Part shown: positions 43,237 through 55,382 of the stretch, piece by piece
Numbering within the stretch: the first letter of the stretch is position 1
Layout of the letters: each line of letters opens with the position of its first letter
NCBI RefSeq assembly: GCF_027497195.1
Contig: NZ_CP114905.1
Coordinates: 7,079,001 to 7,143,000 of the forward strand
Length of the DNA stretch: 64,000 bases
Reading direction: 5' to 3'
DNA from: Streptomyces sp. WMMC500
Lineage (GTDB): Bacteria; Actinomycetota; Actinomycetes; Streptomycetales; Streptomycetaceae
Position numbers and translations under genes: made by a program
Notes under the pieces: model-generated
The model's database searches: none
What the model was told of the DNA's origin: nothing
What the model saw: only the letters and a program-made list of their open reading frames with translations

Positions 43237-44265
43237 ATGCGGGTAGGAGTACTGACCGGTGGCGGTGACTGCCCCGGGCTCAACGCGGTCATCCGGGCCG
43301 TCGTCCGCAAGGGCGTCCAGGAGTACGGGTACGAGTTCACCGGCTTCCGGGACGGCTGGCGCGGGCCGCTGGAGGCCGACACCGTCACCCTGGACATCCC
43401 CGCCGTCCGCGGCATCCTGCCGCGCGGGGGAACGATCCTCGGGTCGTCGCGCACCAACCCCCTCAAGGTCGAGGGGGGCATCAAGCGCATCAAGGAGAAC
43501 ATGGCGAAGCTGGAGGTGGAGTCGCTCATCGCCATCGGCGGCGAGGACACCCTCGGCGTCGCCCAGCGGCTCGCCGACGAGTACGGCATCAAGGTCGTCG
43601 GCGTGCCGAAGACCATCGACAACGACCTCTCCGCCACCGACTACACCTTCGGCTTCGACACCGCGGTCAACATCGCGACCGAGGCCATCGACCGGCTGCA
43701 CACCACGGCCGAGTCCCACATGCGCGTCCTCGTCGTCGAGGTGATGGGACGGCACGCCGGCTGGATCGCCCTGCACTCCGGGCTCGCCGGCGGCGCGAAC
43801 GTGATCCTCATCCCCGAGCAGCGCTTCGACGTCGACAAGGTCTGCGGCTGGGTGACCTCCCGCTTCAAGGCCAGCTACGCGCCGATCGTGTGCGTGGCCG
43901 AGGGCGCGATGCCGAAGGACGGCGACATGGTGCTCAAGGACGAGTCCCTGGACGCCTTCGGGCACGTCCGGCTGTCGGGCGTCGGCGAGTGGCTGGCGAA
44001 GGAGATCGAGCGGCGCACGGGCAAGGAGGCCCGGACGACGGTCCTGGGACACGTGCAGCGCGGCGGCACGCCCAGCGCGTACGACCGCTGGCTCGCCAGC
44101 CGCTTCGGGCTGCACGCGATCGAGGCGGTGCACGACGAGGACTGGGGCAAGATGGTCGCCCTTCAGGGCACGGACGTGGTGCGCGTGCCGCTCGCCGCGG
44201 CCACGGCGCGCATCAAGACCGTCGACCCGAAGCTGTACGAGGAGGTCGGCGTCTTCTTCGGCTGA
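43237..44265 (+). CDS. pfkA: 6-phosphofructokinase with pyrophosphate-type residues
   Basis: A 342-residue enzyme that phosphorylates fructose 6-phosphate. It has the N-terminal VGVLTGGGDCPGLNA, the F6P site PKTIDNDLSATDYTFGFDTA and MGRHAGWIA, and RTTVLGHVQRGG. The two positions that decide the phosphoryl donor read Asp104 (GGEDT instead of GGDGS) and Lys125 (PKTIDND instead of PGTIDND), the signature of pyrophosphate-dependent actinomycete PFKs such as that of Amycolatopsis. The ATG at 43237 follows GAAGGGAAACCTGTG; the longer frame from 43174 is rejected. It ends at a shared bidirectional terminator with trpEG. Confidence 0.9.
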   Translation: MRVGVLTGGGDCPGLNAVIRAVVRKGVQEYGYEFTGFRDGWRGPLEADTVTLDIPAVRGILPRGGTILGSSRTNPLKVEGGIKRIKENMAKLEVESLIAIGGEDTLGVAQRLADEYGIKVVGVPKTIDNDLSATDYTFGFDTAVNIATEAIDRLHTTAESHMRVLVVEVMGRHAGWIALHSGLAGGANVILIPEQRFDVDKVCGWVTSRFKASYAPIVCVAEGAMPKDGDMVLKDESLDAFGHVRLSGVGEWLAKEIERRTGKEARTTVLGHVQRGGTPSAYDRWLASRFGLHAIEAVHDEDWGKMVALQGTDVVRVPLAAATARIKTVDPKLYEEVGVFFG

Positions 44266-44311
44266 TCCCCAGGGCCGCCGGCGGCCCGACCGGCGGCCCG
44301 AGCGGAGGTCC

Positions 44312-44354
44312 GGCCGGGTGCCGGGCGGCGCGAGCCGCCGCCCGGCACCCGGCC
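44312..44354. terminator. 19-bp bidirectional terminator between pfkA and trpEG
   Basis: A perfect 19-bp inverted repeat (44312-44330 with 44336-44354) around the five-base loop CGAGC lies just beyond the stop codon of the minus-strand trpEG and 46 bases after the pfkA stop. It should end both convergent transcripts. Confidence 0.8.
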
Positions 44355-44355
44355 C

Positions 44356-46380
44356 TCAGCCCCGTACCAGCACCGCCGCCAGCAACTGCCGCACCAGCCG
44401 GTCGCCGTCCAGGGTCAGCACCGACTCCGGATGGAACTGGACCCCGGCGAAGCCGGGCCCGCGCAGCGCGTGCACGTCGCCGCTGCGCGGGTCGCGGCTC
44501 AGCTCGACGCCGTGCGCCGCGGCCAGCGCCGCCGCGGCGGCCTCGTCGCAGCGGGCGGTGTACGTGCTGTAGAAGCCGACCGTCTCCGGCCGGCCGAAGA
44601 AGTCGATCTCCTCCTGCGCCCCCTGGTACGGCACGTCCTTGCGGACCAGGGGCAACCCCAGTTCGGCGGCGAGGAGCTCGTGCCCCAGGCAGACGCCGAG
44701 CAGGCCGTGCCGGTGGCCGTGCAGCAGCTCGCCGGCCAGCCCGCGCAGGAAGCGCATCTTCGGGTCGGCCGTGTCCGCCGGGTCGCCGGGGCCCGGGCCG
44801 AGCACGACCGGCCCCCGATGCGCCAGCGCCGCGTCCCGTACGCCGGGCGCATCGAAGCGGCGCACGTCCACCTCGGCGCCGGAGGCGCGCAGGACGTGCG
44901 CGAGCATCGCGGTGAACGTGTCCTCGCCGTCGACCACCAGCACCGGTCCCGGCAGCGGACCGGCCGCCGCCGCCCCGGGCGCCGTCGTCGGGCGCTGCAC
45001 CCGCTGCATGCGCAGCCAGAACGGCGACAGGTGCGTCCTGCGGGCCGCCAGCGCCGCCTGCACCTCCGGGTCCGCGGCGAAGCGCGGCCGGGCCCCGCCC
45101 GCCGGCCGCGCGGGCGCGGGGCGTACGCCGAGGGCGGCGAGCACCCCGGCGGCCTTGGCGTGGGTCTCGGCCACCTCGTCGGCCGGCCGGGAGCCGCGGA
45201 CCAGCGTGGCGCCGACGGGCACCCGCAGCAGGCCGTCCGCGCCGATGTCCGCGGTGCGGATGAGGATGGGGGAGTCCAGGGTCTGCGCGCCGCCGGCGTC
45301 GCGGCCGAGGAGGGCGAGCGCGCCCGCGTAGTAGCCGCGGCCCGCCCCGTCCCGGCCGGGGGGCTCGTAGCGCTCGATGACGCGGCAGGCGTTCTGTACG
45401 GGCGAGCCGGTCACCGTCGCCGCGAACATCGTCTCGCGCAGCACGTCGCGCGCGTCGAGCGCGGTGCGCCCGCGCAGCTCGTACTCGGTGTGCGCCAGGT
45501 GCGCCATCTCCTTCAGCCGCGGCCCGACGACCACGCCGCCCTCGCGGGCGACGGTGCACATCATCTTCAGCTCCTCGTCGACGACCATGGAGAGCTCCTC
45601 GATCTCCTTGGCGTCGTGCAGGAACGCGAGCAGCCCGGCCCGGTCGGGGCCGGCCGGCGGGTAGCGGTACGTGCCGCTGATGGGGTTCATCACCACCGTG
45701 CCGCCGGTCATCCGCACGTGTACCTCGGGGCTGGCGCCGACGAGGGTGCGCACGCCGGGGCGGTGCACGGCGAAGGTCCAGTACGCGCCCTGCTCGCCGG
45801 CCAGCAGCCGGCGGAAGAGGGCGAGCGCGTCGGCGGCGCCGAAGCCGTCGACGCGGCCCTCGTAGGTACGCCGGATGACGAAGTTGGCGCCCTCGCCGGT
45901 GCCGATCTCGTCGGCGAGGACGCGGCCGACGATGTCCGCGTACTCCTCGTCCGGCACGTCGAAGCCGCCGCCCGCCACCCGGACGGGATGCGCCGGCAGG
46001 GCGTCGAGCAGCGCCGCGGCGGGCAGCTCGTGGACCTCGTCGGGGACCAGGACGGCCAGGGGCGTGCCGTCGTCGCGGACGTCGAAGCCGCGCTCGCGGA
46101 TCTGCCGGTACGGCACGAGCGCGAGCGCGCCGGCGGCGCCGGGCGCCGGGCCGTCGGGGATGTCCGCGAGCCGGTCCACCTCGTGGACGGGGCCGAGGAG
46201 CACCTCGACGGGGGCATCCGGGCGGCCGGGGGTGCGGCGGTGGAGCACGGCGAACGGCGGGGCGCCGTCGGCCAGCAGCCTGCGGACCAGGGCGGCGGCC
46301 TCCGCGGCGGCCTCCCCGGCGGGCTGTCCGGCTCTCCCCTCCGGGTGGTCCTGCGGTCGTGACCTGGGATGATGCTGCAC
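44356..46380 (-). CDS. Fused anthranilate synthase (TrpE-TrpG)
   Basis: A 674-residue fusion making anthranilate from chorismate and glutamine. Residues 1-450 are the TrpE part (VRMTGGTVVMNPISGTYR, TLDSPILIRTADI, VPVGATLVRGSRPADEVAETHAKAAG), and residues 480-674 the glutamine amidotransferase with Cys in LGVCLGHELLAAELG and the His/Glu pair in VQFHPESVLTLDG. It most resembles the TrpEG fusion described in S. venezuelae, which is controlled by a trp attenuator, and here a tryptophan-rich leader peptide and attenuator hairpin lie upstream. The GTG at 46380 follows GGAAGGAACG. A phenazine-type PhzE role is less likely given the leader. Confidence 0.9.
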   Translation of the reverse strand: MQHHPRSRPQDHPEGRAGQPAGEAAAEAAALVRRLLADGAPPFAVLHRRTPGRPDAPVEVLLGPVHEVDRLADIPDGPAPGAAGALALVPYRQIRERGFDVRDDGTPLAVLVPDEVHELPAAALLDALPAHPVRVAGGGFDVPDEEYADIVGRVLADEIGTGEGANFVIRRTYEGRVDGFGAADALALFRRLLAGEQGAYWTFAVHRPGVRTLVGASPEVHVRMTGGTVVMNPISGTYRYPPAGPDRAGLLAFLHDAKEIEELSMVVDEELKMMCTVAREGGVVVGPRLKEMAHLAHTEYELRGRTALDARDVLRETMFAATVTGSPVQNACRVIERYEPPGRDGAGRGYYAGALALLGRDAGGAQTLDSPILIRTADIGADGLLRVPVGATLVRGSRPADEVAETHAKAAGVLAALGVRPAPARPAGGARPRFAADPEVQAALAARRTHLSPFWLRMQRVQRPTTAPGAAAAGPLPGPVLVVDGEDTFTAMLAHVLRASGAEVDVRRFDAPGVRDAALAHRGPVVLGPGPGDPADTADPKMRFLRGLAGELLHGHRHGLLGVCLGHELLAAELGLPLVRKDVPYQGAQEEIDFFGRPETVGFYSTYTARCDEAAAAALAAAHGVELSRDPRSGDVHALRGPGFAGVQFHPESVLTLDGDRLVRQLLAAVLVRG

Positions 46381-46424
46381 GGGTCGTTCCTTCCTGCGAC
46401 GGAGGGACCGACCCGCGGAAACAC

Positions 46425-46451
46425 CGAAGGCCGCCCCTCGGGCGGCCTTCG
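46425..46451 (-). terminator. Trp attenuator hairpin
   Basis: A perfect 12-bp inverted repeat (46425-46436 and 46440-46451, CGAAGGCCGCCC arm) with a three-base loop lies between the leader peptide stop (46474) and the trpEG start (46380). On the minus-strand transcript it is followed by GTGTTT. It fits an intrinsic attenuator switched by translation of the Trp codons. Confidence 0.75.
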
Positions 46452-46473
46452 CGGAGTCTTCGGGTACGCGAGA

Positions 46474-48000
<1,527 letters not shown>

Positions 48001-48066
48001 GCGGGCCGGCCGCGACGTAACACAGGTCACGGCAGGGCGGCTCTTTCACGGCACCCCCGGGCCGGG

Positions 48067-48085
48067 TAAGGTTAGGGTTACCTAA
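48067..48085 (+). promoter_or_regulatory. Iron box (DmdR1/IdeR-type operator) upstream of bfd
   Basis: TAAGGTTAGGGTTACCTAA matches the actinobacterial iron box TTAGGTTAGGCTAACCTAA at 16 of 19 positions. A TAGGGT -10 (48073-48078) lies inside it, so bound regulator would block polymerase and repress under iron-rich conditions. The bfd start is 22 bases downstream. Confidence 0.85.
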
Positions 48086-48107
48086 TCGTCCCGACCCGGG
48101 GGTCTCC

Positions 48108-48386
48108 GTGTTCGTGTGCTCGTGCTTCGGCATCACCGAGGAGCAGGTGCGCGAGCACGCCTCCGCCGGGCGCTGCACCCCCCGCCAGATCGCCTCGGAC
48201 TGCAAGGCGGGGACGGACTGCGGCTCGTGCGTGCGCCGGATTCAGGCGCTGCTCGGCCGCGGCGCGGGCTGCGCCCGCGGGGAGCTGCTGGAGGACCGGC
48301 AGCCGGCGGCCGGGACCGAGGGTACGGTCCCGATGCCGGTGACGGCCCCGGACCCCGTGACCGTCCCGGACCCGGTGGCCGCCTGA
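48108..48386 (+). CDS. bfd: Bacterioferritin-associated ferredoxin
   Basis: A 92-residue protein with a BFD-type 2Fe-2S site: CSCFGITEEQV (Cys4 and Cys6) and CKAGTDCGSC (Cys37 and Cys40 region), so four cysteines. Bfd reduces the ferric core of bacterioferritin and frees iron when cells are starved, fitting the iron box. The C-terminal 35 residues (Pro/Val/Thr-rich) are an extension beyond the usual 60-70 residue domain. GTG start. The stop is one base from the convergent bfr stop. Confidence 0.9.
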   Translation: MFVCSCFGITEEQVREHASAGRCTPRQIASDCKAGTDCGSCVRRIQALLGRGAGCARGELLEDRQPAAGTEGTVPMPVTAPDPVTVPDPVAA

Positions 48387-48387
48387 C

Positions 48388-48870
48388 CTACGCCTCCTCC
48401 GGCTGCTCGATCTGCTGCGCGATGTACAGCGCCTCACCGAGCTTCTTGATCAGGTCGAGCTGGGTGTCGAGGTAGTCGATGTGGTGCTCCTCGTCCGCCA
48501 GGATCGACTCGAAGATGTTCGCCGACGTGATGTCGCTCTTGGCGCGCATCAGCTCGATCCCGCGGCGCAGCCGGTCGATCGCCTCGACCTCGATCTGCCG
48601 GTCGGCCTGGAACATCTCGGTGACCGTCTGCCCGACCCGGACGTGGAAGAGCCTCTGGTAGTTCGGCAGGCCCTCCAGCAGCAGAATGCGGTCGGTCAGG
48701 ATCTCCGCGTGCCTCATCTCGTCGAAGGACTCGGACCGGGTGTACTTCGCCAGCTTCGTCCAGCCGAAATTCTCCTGCATCTTCGCGTGCAGGAAGTACT
48801 GGTTGATCGCCGTCAGCTCCGCGGTGAGCTGCTCGTTCAGGAATTCCAGCACCTCGGGGTCGCCCTGCAT
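48388..48870 (-). CDS. bfr: Bacterioferritin
   Basis: A 160-residue iron-storage subunit with the four-helix ferritin fold, forming a 24-mer cage. Ferroxidase ligands are present (ELTAINQYFLHA, Glu18; FDEMRHAEILTDRILLLEG, Glu51 and His54; ADEEHHIDYLD, Glu127 and His130), and Met52 in that segment is the heme-binding methionine. It faces bfd tail to tail with a single base between the stop codons, leaving no room for an intervening terminator. The ATG at 48870 has AGGAG upstream. Confidence 0.95.
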   Translation of the reverse strand: MQGDPEVLEFLNEQLTAELTAINQYFLHAKMQENFGWTKLAKYTRSESFDEMRHAEILTDRILLLEGLPNYQRLFHVRVGQTVTEMFQADRQIEVEAIDRLRRGIELMRAKSDITSANIFESILADEEHHIDYLDTQLDLIKKLGEALYIAQQIEQPEEA

Positions 48871-49029
48871 GGCCGGGACTCCTCTCCACGTGGGTCGGGC
48901 AGGTCAGGGCGCATCCTCGCACCCCGGGCCCCGGACGATCCAGTAAGTGCAGGCTTATCCGGGTTGCCCGCGTCCGGCCCCGCCCGCCCCCGGTCATGAC
49001 CATGCGCAAGCGTCTGCCACCATGGGGTC

Positions 49030-49644
49030 ATGGGTCAGTCGGAGCGCCACGAGGGGGACCTGCCTCCCGGCCAGCGGCTCCAGCGCGGCTGGCCCGTGAC
49101 GCACTACGGCCCGGTGCCGCGGTTCAAGCCCGACCGCTGGGAGCTCCAGGTCTTCGGGGCCACGGCGAGCGGGGCGAAGCGGTCCCTCACGCACGACGAG
49201 TTCACGGCCCTGCCGTACGCGACGGTCGTCGGCGACCTGCACTGCGTGACGAAGTTCAGCATGCTCGGCGCCGAGTGGGGCGGGGTCCGGGCCCGTACGC
49301 TCCTGGCGCTCGCGCCGCCCGCGCCCGAGGCCACGCACGTGATGGTGTGGGCGGAGTACGGGTTCAGCTCCAACCTGCGGCTGGCCGACTTCGCCGACGA
49401 GCGGACGATCTTCGCCACGCACAAGGACGGCGAGCCGCTGACCGCCGAGCACGGCTTCCCCGTACGGCTGGTGGTGCCGCACCTGTACGCCTGGAAGGGC
49501 CCCAAGTGGGTGCGGGGCGTGGAGTACATGACGGCCGACCGCCGCGGCTTCTGGGAGGAGCGCGGCTACCACAACGTCGGCGACCCGTGGCGCGAGCAGC
49601 GCTACTCGTACCAGGAGGAGCCGGGCGACGGCCCCGACCTGTAG
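49030..49644 (+). CDS. Sulfite oxidase-like molybdopterin oxidoreductase
   Basis: A 204-residue protein of the oxidoreductase molybdopterin-binding domain family (MsrP/YedY type). The molybdenum-ligating cysteine is probably Cys72 in GDLHCVTKFS; GFPVRLVVPHLYAWKGPKWVRGVEYM is the conserved substrate channel segment. There is no Tat signal, so the enzyme is probably cytoplasmic. Substrate and partner not evident. It is convergent with endonuclease IV. Confidence 0.85.
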   Translation: MGQSERHEGDLPPGQRLQRGWPVTHYGPVPRFKPDRWELQVFGATASGAKRSLTHDEFTALPYATVVGDLHCVTKFSMLGAEWGGVRARTLLALAPPAPEATHVMVWAEYGFSSNLRLADFADERTIFATHKDGEPLTAEHGFPVRLVVPHLYAWKGPKWVRGVEYMTADRRGFWEERGYHNVGDPWREQRYSYQEEPGDGPDL

Positions 49645-49657
49645 CCGCTGGCCGCCC

Positions 49658-50602
49658 CTACGGCGCCGCGCCCTCGCGCAGCTCCTTGAGCAGCGCGATG
49701 TCCGCCGCCGCCTTCGGCCCCTCGGGGCCGCCGCCGGGGGTCTCGATGATCAGCGGCACGCCCTCCGTCGCCGGATGCCGCATCAGCTCGCGGAACGGCT
49801 CGGCGCCGATCTGCCCGGCCCCGATGTTCTCGTGCCGGTCCAGGCACGAGCCGGCCGCGGCCTTGGAGTCGTTCGCGTGCAGCAGCCGCAGCCGCCCCGG
49901 GCCCGCCACCTCCAGCAGCTCGTCCAGCAACTGTTTCGCGCCGCCGCTCGCCGCCAGGTCGTGGCCCGCGGCGAAGACGTGGCAGGTGTCGAGGCAGACG
50001 CCGAGCCGCGGGTGCCTGTCCAGCAGGTCCAGATAGGCGCCCAGCTCCGGCAGCCGGGAGCAGAGCGAGAAGCCCTGCCCCGCGGTCGGCTCCAGCAGCA
50101 GCGCGGGCGCTCCCGGCTCGTCGGCGGCGTCGCCCAGCTCGTCCAGGAGCGGCAGCGTCAGCTCCCGTACCTGGGCGAGCGCGGTCTCCCGGGGCCGCCC
50201 GCCGGTCGCCGAGCCGGTGTGCACCACGACGCCGCGGGCGCCGATCGCCCGGCCGCGGCGCAGCGAGTGCCGCAGCGAGGCGACGGAGTTCTCCGCGGTC
50301 GCGGGGGTGTGCGAGCCGAGGTTGATCAGGTACGGGGCGTGCACGTACACCGGGATGTCGTCCTCGGCGCAGCGCCGGCGGAACTCCTCGTCCTGCGCCG
50401 GGTCGCCCGGGGGCGTCGCCCAGCCGCGGGCGTTGGCGACGAAGACCTGGACGGCCTCCGCGCCGATCCGGCGGGCGTGCGCCAGGCCCTTGGCGGCCAG
50501 CCCGCCGGCGACCGGCACATGGCTGCCGACGGGGTTGCGGACGCGGGCGGCGGCGCGGGGCTCGCCCCCCGAGGGCCGTGCGGGGGTCGTACGGGAGGAC
50601 AC
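49658..50602 (-). CDS. nfo: Endonuclease IV (deoxyribonuclease IV)
   Basis: A 314-residue AP endonuclease that cleaves DNA at abasic sites. It shows the TIM-barrel pattern VGSHVPVAGGL at the start, VYVHAPYLINL, VVHTGSATGG, LLEPTAGQG, GVCLDTCHVFAAGHD and LLHANDSKAAAGSCLDRHENIG, followed by LIIETPGG: these contain the nine metal-ligand residues expected. The N-terminal 20 residues are variable. GTG at 50602 begins one base after the kinase stop, indicating a bicistronic message with the PASTA kinase upstream. Confidence 0.92.
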   Translation of the reverse strand: MSSRTTPARPSGGEPRAAARVRNPVGSHVPVAGGLAAKGLAHARRIGAEAVQVFVANARGWATPPGDPAQDEEFRRRCAEDDIPVYVHAPYLINLGSHTPATAENSVASLRHSLRRGRAIGARGVVVHTGSATGGRPRETALAQVRELTLPLLDELGDAADEPGAPALLLEPTAGQGFSLCSRLPELGAYLDLLDRHPRLGVCLDTCHVFAAGHDLAASGGAKQLLDELLEVAGPGRLRLLHANDSKAAAGSCLDRHENIGAGQIGAEPFRELMRHPATEGVPLIIETPGGGPEGPKAAADIALLKELREGAAP

Positions 50603-50603
50603 G

Positions 50604-52571
50604 TCACCTCACCCAGAGGGTGATCTCGCTGCCGCGCGGCGCCTCGTCGCCGCCGTCCACGGACTGCCGCCAGACGGTGTCGCCGAAGAAGATCTGGTTC
50701 GCGTCCGCGGCGAAGCCGGCGTCCTCCAGCGTCTCCTCGGCGTCGTCCACGCTCATGCCGACCACGTCCGGGACCTCCAGCAGCTCGGGGCCCCGGGAGA
50801 TCGTCAGCGTGACCTTGTCGCCCTCGCCCAGCTCCGTGCCCGGCTCCGGCGAGGTCTCCGCGACCGTGCCGGCGTCCTCCTCCGAGTACACCGTCTCCTC
50901 GGCGACCTCGACGGTCAGACCCTCCTCGCGGAGCTCCTCCGCGGCCTCGTCCTGGTCGTCGCCGACGACGTCCGGCACCTCGACGGGCGCACCGCGGCTG
51001 ACCACCATGGACACCGCCCGGCCGGCCCTGATCTCCTCGCCGTCCTCCGGGTCGGTGCTGATCACGCGCCCGGCGGGCAGCTCCTCGCTGAACGCCTCCC
51101 GCGTCACGCCCGGCTTCAGCCCGGCGTCGCGCAGCTCGTCCCTGGCCTCGTCGAGCGGGACCGCGTACAGCTCGGGGATCTCGACGATCTCGGGGCCCTT
51201 GGAGAGCACGATCGTCACGGAGTCGCCCTGGCGGATGCGGCTGCCGCCCTCGGGGTCGGTACGCAGGACGAGGCCGGGCTTCACGGTGTCGCTGAAGTCC
51301 CTCCTGACCTCCGCGTCCAGGTCCTCGCCGGCCAGCGTGCCCAGCGCCTCGGCCTCGGTCTTGCCGAGCACGAACGGGACCTTGGTGAACTGCCCGGAGT
51401 TGATGTACCAGACGCCCGCGCCGACGCCCAGCACGAGCACCGCCGCCAGCAGCGCCAGCAGCCCGATGCGGGGCTTGGGGCGGCCCGGCACCGGGTCGCC
51501 GGGCGCCGGCGGGCCGGGCGGCGGGGCTGCGGTGGTGTCCGCCGGCGCGGCGGCGGACGTCTCCAGCACGCTCGTGACGTTCAGCCGCTCCCGCCCCGGC
51601 GTGCCCGCCGGGCCCGGCACCACGGCCGTACGGTCCTCGGAGCCGATCCGCTCCCCGGCGAGGGCCTGCGGCGGTACCGCGTCCAGCTCCGCGTCGGTGA
51701 GCTGCGCGCGGGCGCTCCGTACGGCGGACAGCAGCTCCACGGCGTCCGCCGGGCGCGCCTCGCTGCTGCGCGCGGCGGCGGTGGCGACCAGGTCGTCCAA
51801 CTGCGCGGGCAGCCCCGGGACGGCGGCGGACGGCGGCTCGACGTCCTCGTGCAGGTGCTGGTAGAGCACGTGCGCGGCGTGCTCGCCGGCGTGCGGCTTG
51901 GCGCCGGTGAGCATCTCGTAGAGCATCACGCCGCAGGCGTACACGTCGACGCGGGGGTCGGCGGCGCCGCGCTCGATCTGCTCGGGCGCCAGGTACGACA
52001 CGGTGCCGAGCACCGTGCCGGTGGAGGCGGTGGTGTGGCTGTTCACGGCGCGGACGAGCCCGAAGTCGGCGACCTTGACCCGGCCGTCGTCGCCGATGAG
52101 GACGTTCTCCGGCTTCATGTCGCGGTGGACGAACCCCGCCCGGTGCGCGGCGCCGAGCGCGGCCAGCACGGGCTCCAGGATGTCCAGCGCGGCCCGCGGC
52201 TGCAGCGCGCCGCGGTCGTTCAGCACGTCGCGCAGGGTGCAGCCCGGCACGTACTCCATGGCCAGGAAGACGTGCGGGCCGTCGGTGCCCTGGTCGTAAA
52301 CGCCCACGACGTTCGGGTGGGCGAGGCCGGCGACGGACTTGGCCTCCAGGATGAACCGCTGGACGAAGGAGGCGTCGGCGGCGAGCGACGGGTGCATGAC
52401 CTTGACGGCGAGCACCCGGTCGAGCCGGGTGTCCAGCGCGCGGTAGACCGTGGCCATGCCGCCGGCGGCGATGCGCGCGTCGACGCGGTAGCGCCCGTCG
52501 AGCATCTGCCCGACCATGGGGTCTCCCCACCCTCCCGGCGGATGGGGGGACGGGTCCAGAGTCGTGTCCAC
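50604..52571 (-). CDS. PASTA-domain Ser/Thr protein kinase
   Basis: A 655-residue PknB-like receptor kinase. The kinase domain (about 27-290) has the Gly-rich loop RIAAGGMATVYRA, Lys57 in LAVKVM, the catalytic HRDMKPEN (149-156) and DFG (169-171), and GTVSYLAPEQ. A single transmembrane helix (about 385-407, LLALLAAVLVLGVGAGVWYI) separates it from four extracytoplasmic PASTA domains that bind muropeptides. It is thus likely a regulator of cell-wall growth. The GTG at 52571 is chosen because TAGACT lies seven bases upstream on the minus strand. Confidence 0.94.
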   Translation of the reverse strand: MDTTLDPSPHPPGGWGDPMVGQMLDGRYRVDARIAAGGMATVYRALDTRLDRVLAVKVMHPSLAADASFVQRFILEAKSVAGLAHPNVVGVYDQGTDGPHVFLAMEYVPGCTLRDVLNDRGALQPRAALDILEPVLAALGAAHRAGFVHRDMKPENVLIGDDGRVKVADFGLVRAVNSHTTASTGTVLGTVSYLAPEQIERGAADPRVDVYACGVMLYEMLTGAKPHAGEHAAHVLYQHLHEDVEPPSAAVPGLPAQLDDLVATAAARSSEARPADAVELLSAVRSARAQLTDAELDAVPPQALAGERIGSEDRTAVVPGPAGTPGRERLNVTSVLETSAAAPADTTAAPPPGPPAPGDPVPGRPKPRIGLLALLAAVLVLGVGAGVWYINSGQFTKVPFVLGKTEAEALGTLAGEDLDAEVRRDFSDTVKPGLVLRTDPEGGSRIRQGDSVTIVLSKGPEIVEIPELYAVPLDEARDELRDAGLKPGVTREAFSEELPAGRVISTDPEDGEEIRAGRAVSMVVSRGAPVEVPDVVGDDQDEAAEELREEGLTVEVAEETVYSEEDAGTVAETSPEPGTELGEGDKVTLTISRGPELLEVPDVVGMSVDDAEETLEDAGFAADANQIFFGDTVWRQSVDGGDEAPRGSEITLWVR

Positions 52572-52578
52572 GCAGCGC

Positions 52579-52584
52579 AGTCTA
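52579..52584 (-). promoter_or_regulatory. -10 box of the PASTA kinase gene (leaderless)
   Basis: TAGACT on the minus strand, seven bases before the GTG start at 52571. Confidence 0.5.
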
Positions 52585-52670
52585 CGAGGTGAGGGACGCG
52601 TTCCCGTCACCGTTGTGCTGCAGTCCGTTCCCGATGGGGTGCCGATGCCGGTGGCGGTGCCGCCGGTGCG

Positions 52671-52717
52671 GGTGGCGGTGCGGGTGCCGGTACCGGTGGC
52701 GGTGCGGGTGCCGGTAC
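52671..52717. repeat. 24-bp direct repeat between the kinase and thiG genes
   Basis: GGTGGCGGTGCGGGTGCCGG plus TACC occurs at 52671-52694 and again at 52695-52717 (last base missing). Shorter GGTGGCGGTGC copies precede it from about 52650. The 159-base gap contains the repeats and the kinase promoter only. Confidence 0.6.
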
Positions 52718-52730
52718 GGGGCCGCGGAGT

Positions 52731-55182
<2,452 letters not shown>

Positions 55183-55193
55183 GTTCGCCCCTC

Positions 55194-55281
55194 CCTTCGC
55201 CGGCATGACCCGGATCAGGTTCGTACGGTCGGGGGCCGCCAGCCCCCCTCTCAGCCCGGTGCGCCGGGCTCCCGCGAGTCT
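55194..55281 (-). promoter_or_regulatory. TPP riboswitch (thi element)
   Basis: On the minus strand the leader reads the hallmark segments CACCGGGCTGAGAGGG and CTGATCCGGGTCATGCCGGCG, the conserved thi-box, flanked by an outer stem. The purine-rich AAGGGAGG ribosome site of thiO lies right at its 3' end, so thiamine pyrophosphate should repress translation. A TAGGGT -10 lies upstream on the minus strand around 55290-55295. Confidence 0.92.
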
Positions 55282-55352
55282 TCCCGGCCACCCTAACTCC
55301 GTAGGCCCGGCCGCTGTAAGGGAGCCTCGCGAGCGGACCCGGCACGAGCGTC

Positions 55353-55375
55353 GTATGCCGGGCCCGGCATACAGT
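55353..55375 (+). promoter_or_regulatory. 20-bp palindrome overlapping the flavoprotein promoter
   Basis: 55353-55372 is a perfect 20-bp palindrome (left half GTATGCCGGG). Its right end overlaps the -10 box TACAGT (55370-55375), which ends seven bases before the GTG at 55383. It looks like an operator for a dimeric repressor, but could also form a hairpin. Confidence 0.5.
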
Positions 55376-55382
55376 GATCGGT

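Noticed and set aside
55374..55382. Start of the ferredoxin reductase-like gene at GTG 55374
   Set aside because: This start lies within the predicted -10 region; GTG 55383 is seven bases after TACAGT and needs no extra residues.
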